Made by a program: the position numbers and the translations under genes. Below are positions 1-8,934 of a stretch of 58,094 nucleotides of DNA, one piece after another. Origin of the DNA: Zetaproteobacteria bacterium. GTDB taxonomy: Bacteria; Pseudomonadota; Zetaproteobacteria; Mariprofundales; Mariprofundaceae. The notes below the pieces were generated by a model, which saw only the letters and a program-made list of their open reading frames with translations, was not told the DNA's origin and did not search any database. The stretch lies in the NCBI GenBank assembly GCA_002753275.1, contig PEAA01000010.1, positions 1 through 58,094 of the forward strand, given 5' to 3'. The stretch's first letter is position 1; every line of letters begins with the position of its first letter.

Positions 1-121
1 CACCGGTCATGGACAAAACTTTTGTAATCGCCGCAGTCAATGTGGTTTTACCATGGTCAACATGACCAATGGTACCAATATTTACATGCGGCTTGTTGCG
101 TTGAAACTTCTCTTTAGACAT
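1..121 (-). CDS. tuf: Elongation factor Tu, N-terminal 40 residues (cut by window edge)
   Basis: Translation from the ATG at 121 gives [20 protein letters not shown] and then the P-loop region [12 protein letters not shown], the unmistakable start of EF-Tu, the GTPase that delivers aminoacyl-tRNA to the ribosome. An AGGTGAG ribosome site lies just upstream. The gene runs off the left edge of the window. It directly follows four tRNA genes in the same direction, in the order Thr-Tyr-Gly-Thr-tuf known from the tufB operon of E. coli, so it is probably part of one tRNA-tufB transcript. Confidence 0.97.
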   Translation of the reverse strand, partial: MSKEKFQRNKPHVNIGTIGHVDHGKTTLTAAITKVLSMTG

Positions 122-167
122 CACTCACCTCTTCATAGTTTATATATAACAAATCAACAATAAACCC

Positions 168-242
<75 letters not shown>

Positions 243-258
243 GAACAACCTATCTAAT

Positions 259-332
<74 letters not shown>

Positions 333-363
333 AAACACTAGCTTGCTCAAAACATTTCAAACA

Positions 364-448
364 TGGTGGAGAGAGCTGGATTCGAACCAACGTAGGCTGA
401 GCCAGCAGATTTACAGTCTGCCCCCTTTAGCCACTCGGGAATCTCTCC
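364..448 (-). tRNA. tRNA-Tyr (GTA anticodon)
   Basis: This is a class II tRNA with a long variable arm, which explains its 85-base length. The acceptor stem is GGAGAGA/TCTCTCC, the anticodon loop contains GTA, and the CCA end is encoded. It corresponds to tyrU in the E. coli operon order. Confidence 0.96.
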
Positions 449-468
449 ATTGAAATCAAGACCAGTGC

Positions 469-511
469 AAAAAAGACGCGAAACGACATCTCTAATCGCA
501 TCACGTCTTTT
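469..511 (-). terminator. Hairpin with U-run between tRNA-Thr(TGT) and tRNA-Tyr
   Basis: On the minus strand AAAAGACG pairs with CGTCTTTT around an interior loop, and the stem runs into six T residues. It looks like an intrinsic terminator or a processing hairpin inside the tRNA operon. It could reduce read-through from the first tRNA or only mark a processing site; the sequence does not decide this. Confidence 0.35.
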
Positions 512-519
512 AACGATTC

Positions 520-595
520 TGGAGCCGGTGACAGGATTTGAACCCGTGGCCCCCTCATTACAAGTGAGGTGCTCTACCAACTGAGCTACACCGGC
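520..595 (-). tRNA. tRNA-Thr (TGT anticodon)
   Basis: The cloverleaf has a GCCGGTG/CACCGGC acceptor stem, a CCTCA/TGAGG anticodon stem around CTTGTAA (anticodon TGT), a GGGTTCAAATCC T arm and an encoded CCA. It is the first gene of the tRNA-tuf unit, equivalent to thrU in E. coli. Confidence 0.96.
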
Positions 596-614
596 GTACT
601 TAAATTCGGGACGC

Positions 615-642
615 AATATAACCCGCCAATTTCAAAGATCAA
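615..642 (-). promoter_or_regulatory. Sigma70-type promoter of the tRNA-tuf operon
   Basis: On the minus strand a -35 element TTGATC (637-642) is separated by 16 bases from a -10 element TATATT (615-620), followed by a GC-rich discriminator GCGTCCCG just before tRNA-Thr. GC-rich discriminators are typical of stringently controlled stable-RNA promoters. The -35 box overlaps the gltX stop codon. Confidence 0.65.
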
Positions 643-2057
643 GCATTAAAATCACCTTGAAGTTTAGCCACCCCTGCTTCAATCCGAGAAACAACCACAT
701 CTTTGCCTAAGATATCAACAACTTGATCAATAGGTGGAGAGACAGCGCACCCCGCCAACATAATACGAAGGGGTTGCGCCAGTTTACCCATACTCACGCC
801 CTCATTGAGGCAAATTTTTTCAATAAGCAGGTGCACCAGCTCTCCACTCCAATCATCCATTTTTTTCAACCCAACCAACAGCGCTTCCAACAGCCCCCAT
901 GTTGCATCGTTGATATTTTTTTTCACAGCCTTCTCATCATAGGAGAGAGGCGCTTCAAAATAGAACCTTGCACCATCTGCCAATGCATTCAGATCTTTCG
1001 AGCGCTCTTGTAATGAAACCACAATCTTCACTAAATGCGCATCACTACAATCATCTGGCAAATTCAGTCTCTGGCGCAACTCCTTCACCAACACAATCGG
1101 CGAGCTTGTTTTCAAATAGTGCCCATTCAACCAATCTAACTTCTGCTGATCAAACCTTGCTGCAGATTTGCCCACCTGCGCCAAATCAAACCATGCAATC
1201 ATATCTTCCCGGCTCATCACCTCTTCATCGCCATGCGACCATCCCAAACGGGCCAGATAATTCACCAAAGCATCTGGCAAATATCCAGCATCACGATAAT
1301 CGGTGACTGCGACAGAACCATGACGCTTTGACATTTTTGCACCGTCGGCGCCATGAATCAAAGGAATATGGGCAAAATTGGGGACCGAAAAACCCAATGC
1401 CTGATAAAGTTGAATTTGCCGAGGTGTGTTATTTAAATGGTCCGAACCCCGCACGACATGACTAATGCCCATACTGGCATCATCAACAACCACAGCCAAA
1501 TTATAGGTAGGGGAACCATCACTTCGCAGCAAGATTAAATCATCTAACTCCTGATTAGGAAAGCAGACCTCCCCCAAAACCTGGTCGCAAACAATGGTAT
1601 CCCCCTCACTCGGAGACAAGAATCGCACAACAAAAGGTTTATCAACTTTCTCACCAATATGCACACGACAACGGCCGTCGTACATAGGCTTCGCCCCCAC
1701 AGCACGCTGCGCTTCTCGCATCGCATCAAGCTCATCCCTTGTGCAATAACAACGGTATGCATCCCCCTGTTCTAGCAGTTGTTGCGCCGCTGCAACATGC
1801 GCTGCTTCATTGGCACTTTGATACACAGGCTCACCATCACACGCAAGCCCTAACCATTGCAAACCCTCCAAAATGACTTGGGTCGCCGCATCTGTTGAGC
1901 GCTCACGATCGGTATCCTCAATACGCAATAAAAACTGGCCCTGGTGATGCTTGGCATAAAGCCAAGAAAATAGTGCTGTGCGCACGCCACCAATATGCAG
2001 CATGCCTGTTGGCGACGGTGCAAAGCGTGTTCGCACTACGGGTCTTGAATCACTCAT
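639..2057 (-). CDS. gltX: Glutamyl-tRNA synthetase
   Basis: This class I aminoacyl-tRNA synthetase charges tRNA-Glu with glutamate in the cytoplasm. The 472-residue product has the N-terminal FAPSPTGMLHIGG signature (HIGH-type motif, residues 12-24) and the ATP-binding KMSKRHG motif near residue 240. Length is normal for bacterial GltX. The ATG at 2057 places the HIGH motif at its usual distance from the N terminus. It lies 35 bases downstream of acs on the same strand and could share its transcript; the next unit, the tRNA-tuf operon, starts from a promoter overlapping its stop codon. I cannot exclude a non-discriminating enzyme that also charges tRNA-Gln. Confidence 0.96.
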   Translation of the reverse strand: MSDSRPVVRTRFAPSPTGMLHIGGVRTALFSWLYAKHHQGQFLLRIEDTDRERSTDAATQVILEGLQWLGLACDGEPVYQSANEAAHVAAAQQLLEQGDAYRCYCTRDELDAMREAQRAVGAKPMYDGRCRVHIGEKVDKPFVVRFLSPSEGDTIVCDQVLGEVCFPNQELDDLILLRSDGSPTYNLAVVVDDASMGISHVVRGSDHLNNTPRQIQLYQALGFSVPNFAHIPLIHGADGAKMSKRHGSVAVTDYRDAGYLPDALVNYLARLGWSHGDEEVMSREDMIAWFDLAQVGKSAARFDQQKLDWLNGHYLKTSSPIVLVKELRQRLNLPDDCSDAHLVKIVVSLQERSKDLNALADGARFYFEAPLSYDEKAVKKNINDATWGLLEALLVGLKKMDDWSGELVHLLIEKICLNEGVSMGKLAQPLRIMLAGCAVSPPIDQVVDILGKDVVVSRIEAGVAKLQGDFNA

Positions 2058-2092
2058 AAATCATCCTTTATCAATACAAAAATCTTAAATTA

Positions 2093-4039
2093 CTACTGCA
2101 CCGGTGTTGCTAAAATATGCTCAATTACCGCCCTGTCTTCCAGCGTTGAAACATCTTGAACGATATCGCGTTTCATCACAATATCTCGCAATAAACGCCG
2201 CATAATTTTACCAGAACGCGTTTTAGGCAAACCCTCCACCAAATAAATATCATCAGGTTTTGCAATAGGACCGATCTCTGCCGCAACATGCTTTCGCAGC
2301 GTCAACGCATCAACACGGGACTCTTTTAGCACCACGAAAGCACAAATCGCTTCCCCCTTCAAATCATCCGCTCGGCCAACGACTGCAGCCTCTGCAACCG
2401 CATGGTGGGAAACCAATGCCGACTCGATCTCCATGGTACCTAAACGATGCCCTGAGACATTCAACACATCATCAACCCGCCCCATGATCCAAAAATAGCC
2501 ATCGCCATCACGACGCGCACCATCACCCGCGATGTAATATTGGCCATCAAATAAATTCCAATAAGTTTCGACATAACGCGCAGGATCCCCCCAGACTCCC
2601 CGAAGCATCGAAGGCCATGGCTTTGTTACCACCAACAGCCCCCCACCATGGGAGACTTTCCCCCCCTCTTCATCAACAATCTCAACCTGAATTCCGGGCA
2701 AAGGTAACGCCGCTGAACCGGGCTTTGTTGCCATTGCAAACGGAAGCGGAACCAGCATATGCCCCCCCGTCTCTGTCTGCCACCAGGTATCCACAATCGG
2801 ACAGCGCTCCTTACCTATCACACGATAATACCACATCCACGCCTCTGGGTTAATTGGCTCCCCAACCGTTCCAAGCACCCGAAGCGATGACAAGTCACTG
2901 CGATTGGGCCATACATCCCCTGCTTTAATAAGCGCACGAATCGCTGTAGGAGCGGTATAAAACACACTCACACTCAAACGCTCGCAAATTTGCCACACGC
3001 GACCTGCATCTGGATAGGTAGGCACACCCTCGTACATCACTGTCGTACCACCACACACCAAAGGCCCATAAATAAGGTAGGTGTGACCGGTAATCCAACC
3101 CACATCCGCAGTACACCAAAAAACATCCTGATCAGGGCGGTAATCAAAACTCCATAACATCGTTAAACGCGCCCACAATAGATAACCCGCCGTACTATGA
3201 ACAATCCCTTTGGGCTTGCCCGTTGAGCCAGATGTATATAAAATAAATAATGGATGCTCCGATGGTAAAGCGATAGCGGCACACTCAGGTGAGGATTCCG
3301 CTAACAAACTGTGCCAATCACAATCACGCCCAGCCTTCCAAGATACATCACAACCCGCATGTTTCACCACCAGAAGATGCTCTACCGTATGGCACCCTTC
3401 ACTCAATGCTTCATCAACAAAGGGTTTTAATGCATGCACACCACCACGGCGCGCTCCACCATCCGCGGTAATCACCAGTCTCGCAGCCGCATCTTCGATA
3501 CGATCACGCAAAGACGAAGAAGAAAACGCACCGAACACCACCGAATGTGTTGCTCCAATTCTTGCACATGCCAGCATTGCGATCGCCGTCTCAGGAATCA
3601 TAGGCATGTAAATAACCACACGATCTCCCGCCTCAACTCCCAAACTGTGCATCACATTGGCAGCTCGACAAACCTGCTCTAACAGATATGCGTAGGTTAA
3701 ATGCCGAACCTCGCCCTGCTCCCCTTCCCACACGATCGCAGTACGCTCCCCAAGCCCTGCTTGCACATGTCGATCCAAACAATTTTCTGCAACATTCAAG
3801 GCACCATCAGCAAACCAACGGTAGAAAGGAGGGTTTGAATCATCCAAGTCCTGAGTAAATGCCTCTCTCCAACGCAAATGTGTGCGGGCAAGATCCGCCC
3901 ATGTACCTTCATAGTCCTCTTCAAATCGCCGGCACATCGCATGATAATCACCCATGCTTGAAAAACAGGCGCCCTCTCCAACAGCCGCTTTAAAAACACG
4001 ATCTTCATGCAACACTGACTCTATCATATCTACCATCAT
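2093..4039 (-). CDS. acs: Acetyl-coenzyme A synthetase (AMP-forming)
   Basis: The enzyme activates acetate with ATP and CoA to acetyl-CoA, so the cell can use or salvage acetate. The 648-residue product has the adenylate-forming P-loop [11 protein letters not shown] near residue 270, the WWQTETGG motif, and the C-terminal [11 protein letters not shown] with the catalytic lysine (near residue 610) that is acetylated in the family. Length matches Acs. The ATG at 4039 has a GGGAG ribosome site. It is divergent from the ccdA-like gene, so the roughly 140 bases between them probably hold two promoters, although none was clear enough to mark. Confidence 0.96.
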   Translation of the reverse strand: MMVDMIESVLHEDRVFKAAVGEGACFSSMGDYHAMCRRFEEDYEGTWADLARTHLRWREAFTQDLDDSNPPFYRWFADGALNVAENCLDRHVQAGLGERTAIVWEGEQGEVRHLTYAYLLEQVCRAANVMHSLGVEAGDRVVIYMPMIPETAIAMLACARIGATHSVVFGAFSSSSLRDRIEDAAARLVITADGGARRGGVHALKPFVDEALSEGCHTVEHLLVVKHAGCDVSWKAGRDCDWHSLLAESSPECAAIALPSEHPLFILYTSGSTGKPKGIVHSTAGYLLWARLTMLWSFDYRPDQDVFWCTADVGWITGHTYLIYGPLVCGGTTVMYEGVPTYPDAGRVWQICERLSVSVFYTAPTAIRALIKAGDVWPNRSDLSSLRVLGTVGEPINPEAWMWYYRVIGKERCPIVDTWWQTETGGHMLVPLPFAMATKPGSAALPLPGIQVEIVDEEGGKVSHGGGLLVVTKPWPSMLRGVWGDPARYVETYWNLFDGQYYIAGDGARRDGDGYFWIMGRVDDVLNVSGHRLGTMEIESALVSHHAVAEAAVVGRADDLKGEAICAFVVLKESRVDALTLRKHVAAEIGPIAKPDDIYLVEGLPKTRSGKIMRRLLRDIVMKRDIVQDVSTLEDRAVIEHILATPVQ

Positions 4040-4178
4040 TCACTCCCTGCTATTTCAATTCCCTCATTCACTGGCATAAACCTATAAAATCACCACTACA
4101 TATCCACATTTGATTTTTTATGATGTACGCTTGGGGCTATGTCCATTCAACATTACAAATCATTTACGATTAACCGCC

Positions 4179-4946
4179 ATGGGTGAAGTCACATTTATTG
4201 GTGCTTTTATTGCAGGCATCCTCTCGTTTCTCTCTCCATGTGTGCTCCCCTTGGTCCCAGCATATCTATCCTATATTAGTGGCGTCTCTGTCGACACCCT
4301 CCGAGCCGAGGGAAATGACTCCCTTTCTGAAAAAAACAATATTCGCACCCGAGCTATCACTCAAGCCCTCTGGTTCATTCTAGGATTTAGTTTAATCTTT
4401 ATTCTCTTGGGTGCATCTGCCACCTGGCTTGGGCAATGGCTATTAAATAACCTTTCCATTTTAGGACAGCTTGCGGGGGCAGTCATCACTATTTTCGGAC
4501 TTCACTATACGGGCATCATCCGCATTCCGTTCTTGATGATGGAAGCGAGAATTAATACCCAAGGTGTCAACGCCGTCACCCATTTCGGCGCGCTTGCTCT
4601 GGGGGCAGCTTTCGCCTTTGGCTGGACCCCATGCATCGGGCCTATTTTAGGGGCAATTCTCGCCATCGCAGGCTCCCAACATGACTGGATCTACGGACTA
4701 CTGCTTCTTGCTCTCTATTCCATGGGACTTGGCATCCCTTTTTTACTCTCGGCCATGGCTACAAACTCCTTCATGCTTTGGTCTCAAAAGTTCAAACGAC
4801 ACATGCGTATCATTGAAATATTTTCTGGAATGATGCTTCTTGGCGTGGGTGTTTTGATGATATTAGGAAGTTTTTCAGAAATAGCAGCACTGCTTATTCG
4901 TTATTTACCCTGGCTTGCCGATTTGGAAACCCTTATTCAACCATGA
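4179..4946 (+). CDS. ccdA: CcdA/DsbD-type transmembrane thiol-disulfide carrier
   Basis: The product is a six-helix inner-membrane protein of the CcdA/DsbD beta-domain family, which passes electrons from cytoplasmic thioredoxin across the membrane, usually to the cytochrome c maturation machinery. Two conserved cysteines lie in SPCVLPLVP (first helix) and GWTPCIGP (fourth helix), the redox pair of the family. The reading frame is open from 4110, but the ATG at 4179 (MGEVTFIGAF) fits the family N terminus better. Its last codons overlap the next gene by ATGA. Supply of reductant for c-type cytochromes would suit a cell that makes several magnetochrome haem proteins, but that link is inference. 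Confidence 0.88.
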   Translation: MGEVTFIGAFIAGILSFLSPCVLPLVPAYLSYISGVSVDTLRAEGNDSLSEKNNIRTRAITQALWFILGFSLIFILLGASATWLGQWLLNNLSILGQLAGAVITIFGLHYTGIIRIPFLMMEARINTQGVNAVTHFGALALGAAFAFGWTPCIGPILGAILAIAGSQHDWIYGLLLLALYSMGLGIPFLLSAMATNSFMLWSQKFKRHMRIIEIFSGMMLLGVGVLMILGSFSEIAALLIRYLPWLADLETLIQP

Positions 4947-5269
4947 GCGAGCGTGAGAGTATCACCGCAACCATGCTTCATGAAGCCAATTACGAACTGA
5001 TCCTTAATCTTGAATCAACACTGCGAACCATTCAACGAAGGTTTGAATCAACGGTTGCCCAAAATATTCAGCTTCAACATTCACAACAAAACTTGCAAAA
5101 CACCCTTGTGGAAAAAGATTTAGAAATTAGCCAGTTAAGCCAACAAGTTAGCCAACTTATTGAAAAAAACAACAATGCCCAATCGAAATTAGATTTTGCG
5201 CTCACCTACATTGAGCGACTCATTCTTGAAGCGGAGCAGGAAGCAAATGACACAATTGATAAAGTTTAA
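4943..5269 (+). CDS. Small coiled-coil protein upstream of zapA
   Basis: This 108-residue protein has no membrane segment and is rich in Glu, Gln and Leu, with a long predicted coiled coil over residues 15-85. I recognise no enzymatic motif. It overlaps the ccdA-like gene by four bases (ATGA) and zapA by 23 bases, so the three are probably translationally coupled. Small coiled-coil proteins commonly precede zapA in gammaproteobacteria, so a ZapB-like cell-division role is a reasonable guess from position, not from a clear signature. Confidence 0.65.
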   Translation: MSERESITATMLHEANYELILNLESTLRTIQRRFESTVAQNIQLQHSQQNLQNTLVEKDLEISQLSQQVSQLIEKNNNAQSKLDFALTYIERLILEAEQEANDTIDKV

Positions 5270-5531
5270 CATCTACAATCAGCATATGGAACTGCGCACC
5301 GAATCGCCCGAATCGATTCTCGCAGCCAAAGCAATCATTGATGAAAAAGTAAAAATGCACCAACACAACACCGGAACATCTAGCAAAGTACTGGCCATTA
5401 TTGCCCTAAGCCTGGCTGTTGATTTAATTGAAGAGCGCAAAAAATCGATCGATGAGGAAAAGAGGTTGAAAAGCGCGCTTGATCGAGTATCTTTGCATGC
5501 AGAGGCACTTGCCGATATGTCTCTGCGCTGA
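5247..5531 (+). CDS. zapA: Cell division protein ZapA
   Basis: ZapA binds FtsZ filaments and stabilises the Z ring at mid-cell. The 94-residue product starts MTQLIKFNIYNQ and keeps the family layout: an N-terminal beta region with LRTESPESILAAKAIIDEKV, then a helix with SSKVLAIIALSLAVDLIEE, then a C-terminal coiled coil. A longer frame opens at 5196, but the ATG at 5247 matches the ZapA N terminus. The context zapA-6S RNA-fau, conserved in gamma- and betaproteobacteria, supports the call. Confidence 0.82.
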   Translation: MTQLIKFNIYNQHMELRTESPESILAAKAIIDEKVKMHQHNTGTSSKVLAIIALSLAVDLIEERKKSIDEEKRLKSALDRVSLHAEALADMSLR

Positions 5532-5726
5532 AAGGGTGGCACGTAAGTTGCCAGAGCCGATGTGCGTCGAACGGGAGTTAACGCTACTTTAGATGTGTGA
5601 ATTTTGCCTTGTGCAAGATACCTAATTCTAAAGTGATACCCCCACCTCCACTTTTAGAGGGTTCGACAGCTTTGAGTCTATCCGTCAGTGCGGAGGCTCC
5701 TACAATAACTGTAGGAACGAATTGAA
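5532..5726 (+). ncRNA. ssrS: 6S RNA (regulator of sigma70 RNA polymerase)
   Basis: The non-coding gap between zapA and fau is where 6S RNA lies in many proteobacteria. The sequence has CCAGAGCCGATGTG, close to the E. coli CCTGAGCCGATA core, then GTGTGAATTTTGCCTTG, resembling the E. coli ACACATTCACCTTG segment, and a 3' GTGCGGAGGCTCC that can close the long stem. It is followed by a hairpin TCCTACA..TGTAGGA. 6S RNA mimics an open promoter and sequesters RNA polymerase in stationary phase. Ends are approximate. Confidence 0.8.
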
Positions 5727-5749
5727 TGCTTAAATGATGGCGGGTCCCA

Positions 5750-6328
5750 TTGAAAAATGACAAACATTCCATCCGCATTCAGATGCGTCATCAACGCCAG
5801 AAACTCTCGCATCAACTTCGCGCTCATCATTCCAATCAAATCATTGACTACGCATTGAAATATGTTTCACAACATGGCGGGCAAGACGCTGCCATTTTAT
5901 GCTACTACCCTCTTCCTGAAGAGGTGTGTACAAAAAAGATATTCGCAGATGCGGCAAGCCTCAACCTTTATGCCCCCGCCATTGTTGATAACGATATGTT
6001 ATGGCTTCACATTGACACACAGACTCAATGGCAACAACATGATCATAAATTTTATCAACCGATTGAGGGCAGTCCATGGTCTGCGGCAAGCCATCGTAAA
6101 AACTTTCTTTTTGCGCCACTGGTCGCTTTTGATCGCACAGGTCATCGATTGGGTATGGGCAAAGGTTTCTTTGACCGATGGCTTGCCCAGCATCAACATG
6201 AAATGAATGGATTGATTGGCCTGGCTTTTAGCTTCCAAGAAATCAATACGATTCCCCACGAGCCCCATGACATCCCTATGCATCTCATTATAACCGAACA
6301 AGGAGTCCTTCATGCCATCGAGCATTAA
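5750..6328 (+). CDS. fau: 5-formyltetrahydrofolate cyclo-ligase
   Basis: The enzyme converts 5-formyl-THF to 5,10-methenyl-THF using ATP, returning folate to one-carbon metabolism. The 192-residue product has the family N terminus (IRIQMRHQRQKL), a central YYPLPEEV segment and the nucleotide-binding GMGKGFFDRWLA motif near residues 137-148. The start is TTG at 5750. It sits directly after 6S RNA, as ygfA/fau does in E. coli, where the two are co-transcribed. The 3' end overlaps the next gene by 17 bases. Confidence 0.92.
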   Translation: MKNDKHSIRIQMRHQRQKLSHQLRAHHSNQIIDYALKYVSQHGGQDAAILCYYPLPEEVCTKKIFADAASLNLYAPAIVDNDMLWLHIDTQTQWQQHDHKFYQPIEGSPWSAASHRKNFLFAPLVAFDRTGHRLGMGKGFFDRWLAQHQHEMNGLIGLAFSFQEINTIPHEPHDIPMHLIITEQGVLHAIEH

Positions 6329-7112
6329 CCTGCTAATTATTGGTGACATTATTGGCAAAGCTGGCCGTCGAGCTCTAACATCGCACCTCGCATCGATCAT
6401 TGATGAACATAATATCGACTTTGTCGTTGGTAACGGCGAAAATCTTGCTAATGGCTTTGGTACAACGGAAGCCACGGCCCATGAGATGTTTGATCTTGGG
6501 GTCCATGTATTAACCAATGGCAATCACTGCTGGGATCAACGCGACTTCATGAAAGTCATCGACGAAGATGATCGTTTAATCCGTCCATGCAATTTCACAG
6601 AGCATGCTCCCGGGCGCGGTTGGACCCTCCAAGAAACAGCTTCGGGACATGGTGTTGCAGTCATCAATGTGATCGGGCAGGTTTTCATGAGTGGGACTTG
6701 GAGTTGCCCCTTTACCGCCGTAGACCACTGCTTACAAGAGATTCCCAAGGATGTCTCCGCAATTGTTGTCGATTTTCATGCCGAAGTGACCAGTGAAAAA
6801 ATCGGCATGGGCTGGCATCTTGATGGGAGGGCTTCCGTCGTTTACGGAACACACACGCACATTCCTACCTGTGATGAAATCATTCGCCCCAAAGGAACTG
6901 CATACCAATCAGATATTGGCATGACAGGATCATATCAATCCATCATCGGCATGAAAGTAGAAGGAGCCCTCAAAAAAATGATTACGCGCATGCCAAGCCG
7001 CTTTGAATGCGTGGACCGTGGCGCCTCAATCTTTGCGACAATTGTTCAAATCAATCCTGCAACAAGAATGGCAAAAAACATTAAGCGAATTCACATTCCG
7101 CCATCATCATAA
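6312..7112 (+). CDS. YmdB-type metallophosphoesterase (TIGR00282 family)
   Basis: This 266-residue protein belongs to the calcineurin-like phosphoesterases related to Bacillus YmdB, which hydrolyse 2',3'-cyclic nucleotides and influence RNA turnover. The metal-binding motifs occur in order: GDIIGKAGRR (near residue 10), NGENLANGFG, NGNHCWD, a histidine in DFHAEVTSEK, and GTHTHIPT. It starts at ATG 6312 behind an AGGAG site inside the end of fau, so the two are coupled. It is the last plus-strand gene before the magnetosome cluster, converging on mamS with only 27 bases between stop codons. Confidence 0.88.
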   Translation: MPSSINLLIIGDIIGKAGRRALTSHLASIIDEHNIDFVVGNGENLANGFGTTEATAHEMFDLGVHVLTNGNHCWDQRDFMKVIDEDDRLIRPCNFTEHAPGRGWTLQETASGHGVAVINVIGQVFMSGTWSCPFTAVDHCLQEIPKDVSAIVVDFHAEVTSEKIGMGWHLDGRASVVYGTHTHIPTCDEIIRPKGTAYQSDIGMTGSYQSIIGMKVEGALKKMITRMPSRFECVDRGASIFATIVQINPATRMAKNIKRIHIPPSS

Positions 7113-7139
7113 TCAAACCCATTTTACAGCAGATCAACC

Positions 7140-7694
7140 TTAATTCAACACCAAACGATTGGACCACAACGCCAATCCTTCATCATTGCGCAAAGAGCAG
7201 GTCGTGCCATTAACCTTAACATTTTTTGCATAAACAAAAGTATCGAGGGGATTCATCTCATTAAAATTAAAGGCCATTCCTTGAATGCTATCACCAACTT
7301 TCACAGGGCAACCCATATGTTCCAAGAACCATAACGGTGCAAGGGATATCTCAAAAGTACCCGCTCCCGAAGTAACAAAAGCATGTTCCTGTGCCCACTC
7401 GGTTCCAGCCCCCCGCACGACAATGCGATCAACCTGTCCTCGATAGCGCAGCATCGGAGCAACTTCAAAAGGAACCATCCCTTGCTGCAACGGTTGTTGC
7501 TGTCCGTTGTTATTGGCAACGGCAGCAGAGGGTTGCATTCCTGCAATCTTCTCTGATGCAGCCCCATCAGCCAATGTTGCAGGCACCGGCTCATCAAGTG
7601 ATGTTGAATCACCCATCGACACGGCTGAAACCACAACCCCGAGAACCAACAGGAAACCAATAATAAATACATAGTACTCAGGCTTGATAGACAT
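7140..7694 (-). CDS. mamS: Magnetosome protein MamS
   Basis: MamS is a magnetosome-membrane protein needed for normal crystal size and shape in Magnetospirillum. The product has one N-terminal membrane segment (residues 6-27), a low-complexity Gln/Ala linker (about 50-75) and a C-terminal beta-rich domain with VDRIVVRGAGTEW and NPLDTFVYAKN that resembles the MamS/MamE C-terminal domain. The ATG at 7694 is preferred to an in-frame TTG one codon earlier. It is the last gene of the long mam transcription unit, 6 bases after mamB; the order Q-R-B-S is the same as in Magnetospirillum. No clear terminator follows before the convergent phosphoesterase gene. Confidence 0.85.
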   Translation of the reverse strand: MSIKPEYYVFIIGFLLVLGVVVSAVSMGDSTSLDEPVPATLADGAASEKIAGMQPSAAVANNNGQQQPLQQGMVPFEVAPMLRYRGQVDRIVVRGAGTEWAQEHAFVTSGAGTFEISLAPLWFLEHMGCPVKVGDSIQGMAFNFNEMNPLDTFVYAKNVKVNGTTCSLRNDEGLALWSNRLVLN

Positions 7695-7700
7695 CAATCG

Positions 7701-8651
7701 TTAACTCGCAACAGTGGTGGCAAACCAACCCGCTTTTTCAGCACGCTCTTCCTCAGAGATAGGCACAACACTTACCTTTAACTCTTTCAAATGGTCGAGT
7801 TCATGGTGTGATAAAATGGTCTCTTTAACACGCTCTGCCACACGATCGGCCTCAACAATGGAGATATCAGGGTCAACACAGATACTTAAATCCAAGAAGA
7901 CATCTTCACCGACATTTCTTCCACGAATATAATGAATAGACTCGACGCCAGGAACATCTTTTGCTTCTTTAAATGCTGCGGATAAAATATCCATTTCAAC
8001 CGACGCATCCATCAAGCCACTCAACGCATCCACATTCAGCTCAATACCAATTTTAGCGACCATAATACCCACCATAATTGCAGCCAAACTATCAGCCATT
8101 GGGAAACCCAGAACAGCAATCACAATCCCAATCAACACCGCCGCTGATGACATCGCATCGGAGCGGTTATCCAAAGCATTGGCCAAAATTGCAGGGCTAT
8201 TGTTTTTATTACCAACACAGTGTTGATAACGGTACATAATTTCATTCGTAACAATTGACATAATGGCGCCCAAAATTGCAACAACACTAGGGCTTGATGT
8301 ATCACCTGTAATAATTTTCAAGGTTGACTCGTACATCAAATAGATGGCTCCAAAAAGCAAAATCAAACCAACAACCGATGATGAGATAAATTGGATGTTA
8401 CCATAACCATAAGGATATTTCTCATTGGCGGGGCGATTTGAAATCTTCACACTGGTCATCGTTACCGCACTGGCCGCCACATCAGCCCCTGAGTGCATCG
8501 CATCGGCAACAAGGGCTGCAGAACCAGAAATAAAACCTAAAGCCCCCTTAAAAAGAGTTTGACCAATATTAACAAAGAAAGCCCACCAAATAACTTCTTC
8601 TCGGCAACCTTTACAGCGGTCGGTTTTTTGTTTACTCACTTTTCTTGCCAT
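7701..8651 (-). CDS. mamB: Magnetosome cation diffusion facilitator MamB
   Basis: MamB is an inner-membrane CDF transporter that imports iron into the magnetosome vesicle and is also required for membrane invagination. The 316-residue product starts with an N-terminal CKGC motif (residues 13-16), followed by CREEVIWWAF, which is specific to MamB. The metal-site residues H53 and D57 lie in DAMHSGAD in helix II, and a matching DNRSDA site lies in helix V. The C-terminal cytosolic domain contains GVESIHYIRGRNVGEDVF. It sits between mamR and mamS with spacing of a few bases. It is clearly distinct from the second CDF gene of the cluster (mamM, 20081-20974). Confidence 0.95.
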   Translation of the reverse strand: MARKVSKQKTDRCKGCREEVIWWAFFVNIGQTLFKGALGFISGSAALVADAMHSGADVAASAVTMTSVKISNRPANEKYPYGYGNIQFISSSVVGLILLFGAIYLMYESTLKIITGDTSSPSVVAILGAIMSIVTNEIMYRYQHCVGNKNNSPAILANALDNRSDAMSSAAVLIGIVIAVLGFPMADSLAAIMVGIMVAKIGIELNVDALSGLMDASVEMDILSAAFKEAKDVPGVESIHYIRGRNVGEDVFLDLSICVDPDISIVEADRVAERVKETILSHHELDHLKELKVSVVPISEEERAEKAGWFATTVAS

Positions 8652-8652
8652 A

Positions 8653-8925
8653 TTATTTTCCCTTCTTCGTAAACTTATCTGACATATATTGAATCAAATT
8701 CTGTCCCAAAATTTGATAATTTTCTCCCACCATGTGCGCAGCCAATTCGTCATTCACAATCAGTCGCAAGACATCTTTCCTCGACACCCCTAAGAACTTT
8801 GCAACATCCGATGTTGAATAGAGGCGCGTAGGTTTGATATCCTTAAACTTCAGCTCATAAAAATGGTATGCTGATGCGACAAGGGACAACAAACTTCCCG
8901 CTCGGGTTAAAACAGTCCAAACCAT
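8653..8925 (-). CDS. mamR: Magnetosome protein MamR
   Basis: MamR is a small magnetosome protein controlling crystal number and size. From the ATG at 8925 the product is 90 residues and begins MVWTVLTRAGSLLSLV, matching the MamR family N terminus; upstream in-frame TTG codons are less likely. Residues 30-80 form an excisionase-like helix-turn-helix (YSTSDVAKFLGVSRKDVLRL, then GENYQILGQNLIQYM), which is characteristic of MamR. Whether the fold binds DNA or is used as a protein-interaction module is not known from the sequence. It lies between mamQ and mamB as in Magnetospirillum. Confidence 0.85.
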   Translation of the reverse strand: MVWTVLTRAGSLLSLVASAYHFYELKFKDIKPTRLYSTSDVAKFLGVSRKDVLRLIVNDELAAHMVGENYQILGQNLIQYMSDKFTKKGK

Positions 8926-8934
8926 CAATTGCAA

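Noticed and set aside
347-616. 89-residue minus-strand ORF with AQLVEHLTCNEGATGSNPV
   Set aside because: It is a translation across tRNA-Tyr and tRNA-Thr; such peptides are well-known artefacts of tRNA genes.
7113-7139. Terminator between the phosphoesterase gene and mamS
   Set aside because: The 27-base convergent gap shows no convincing stem with a T run on either strand.
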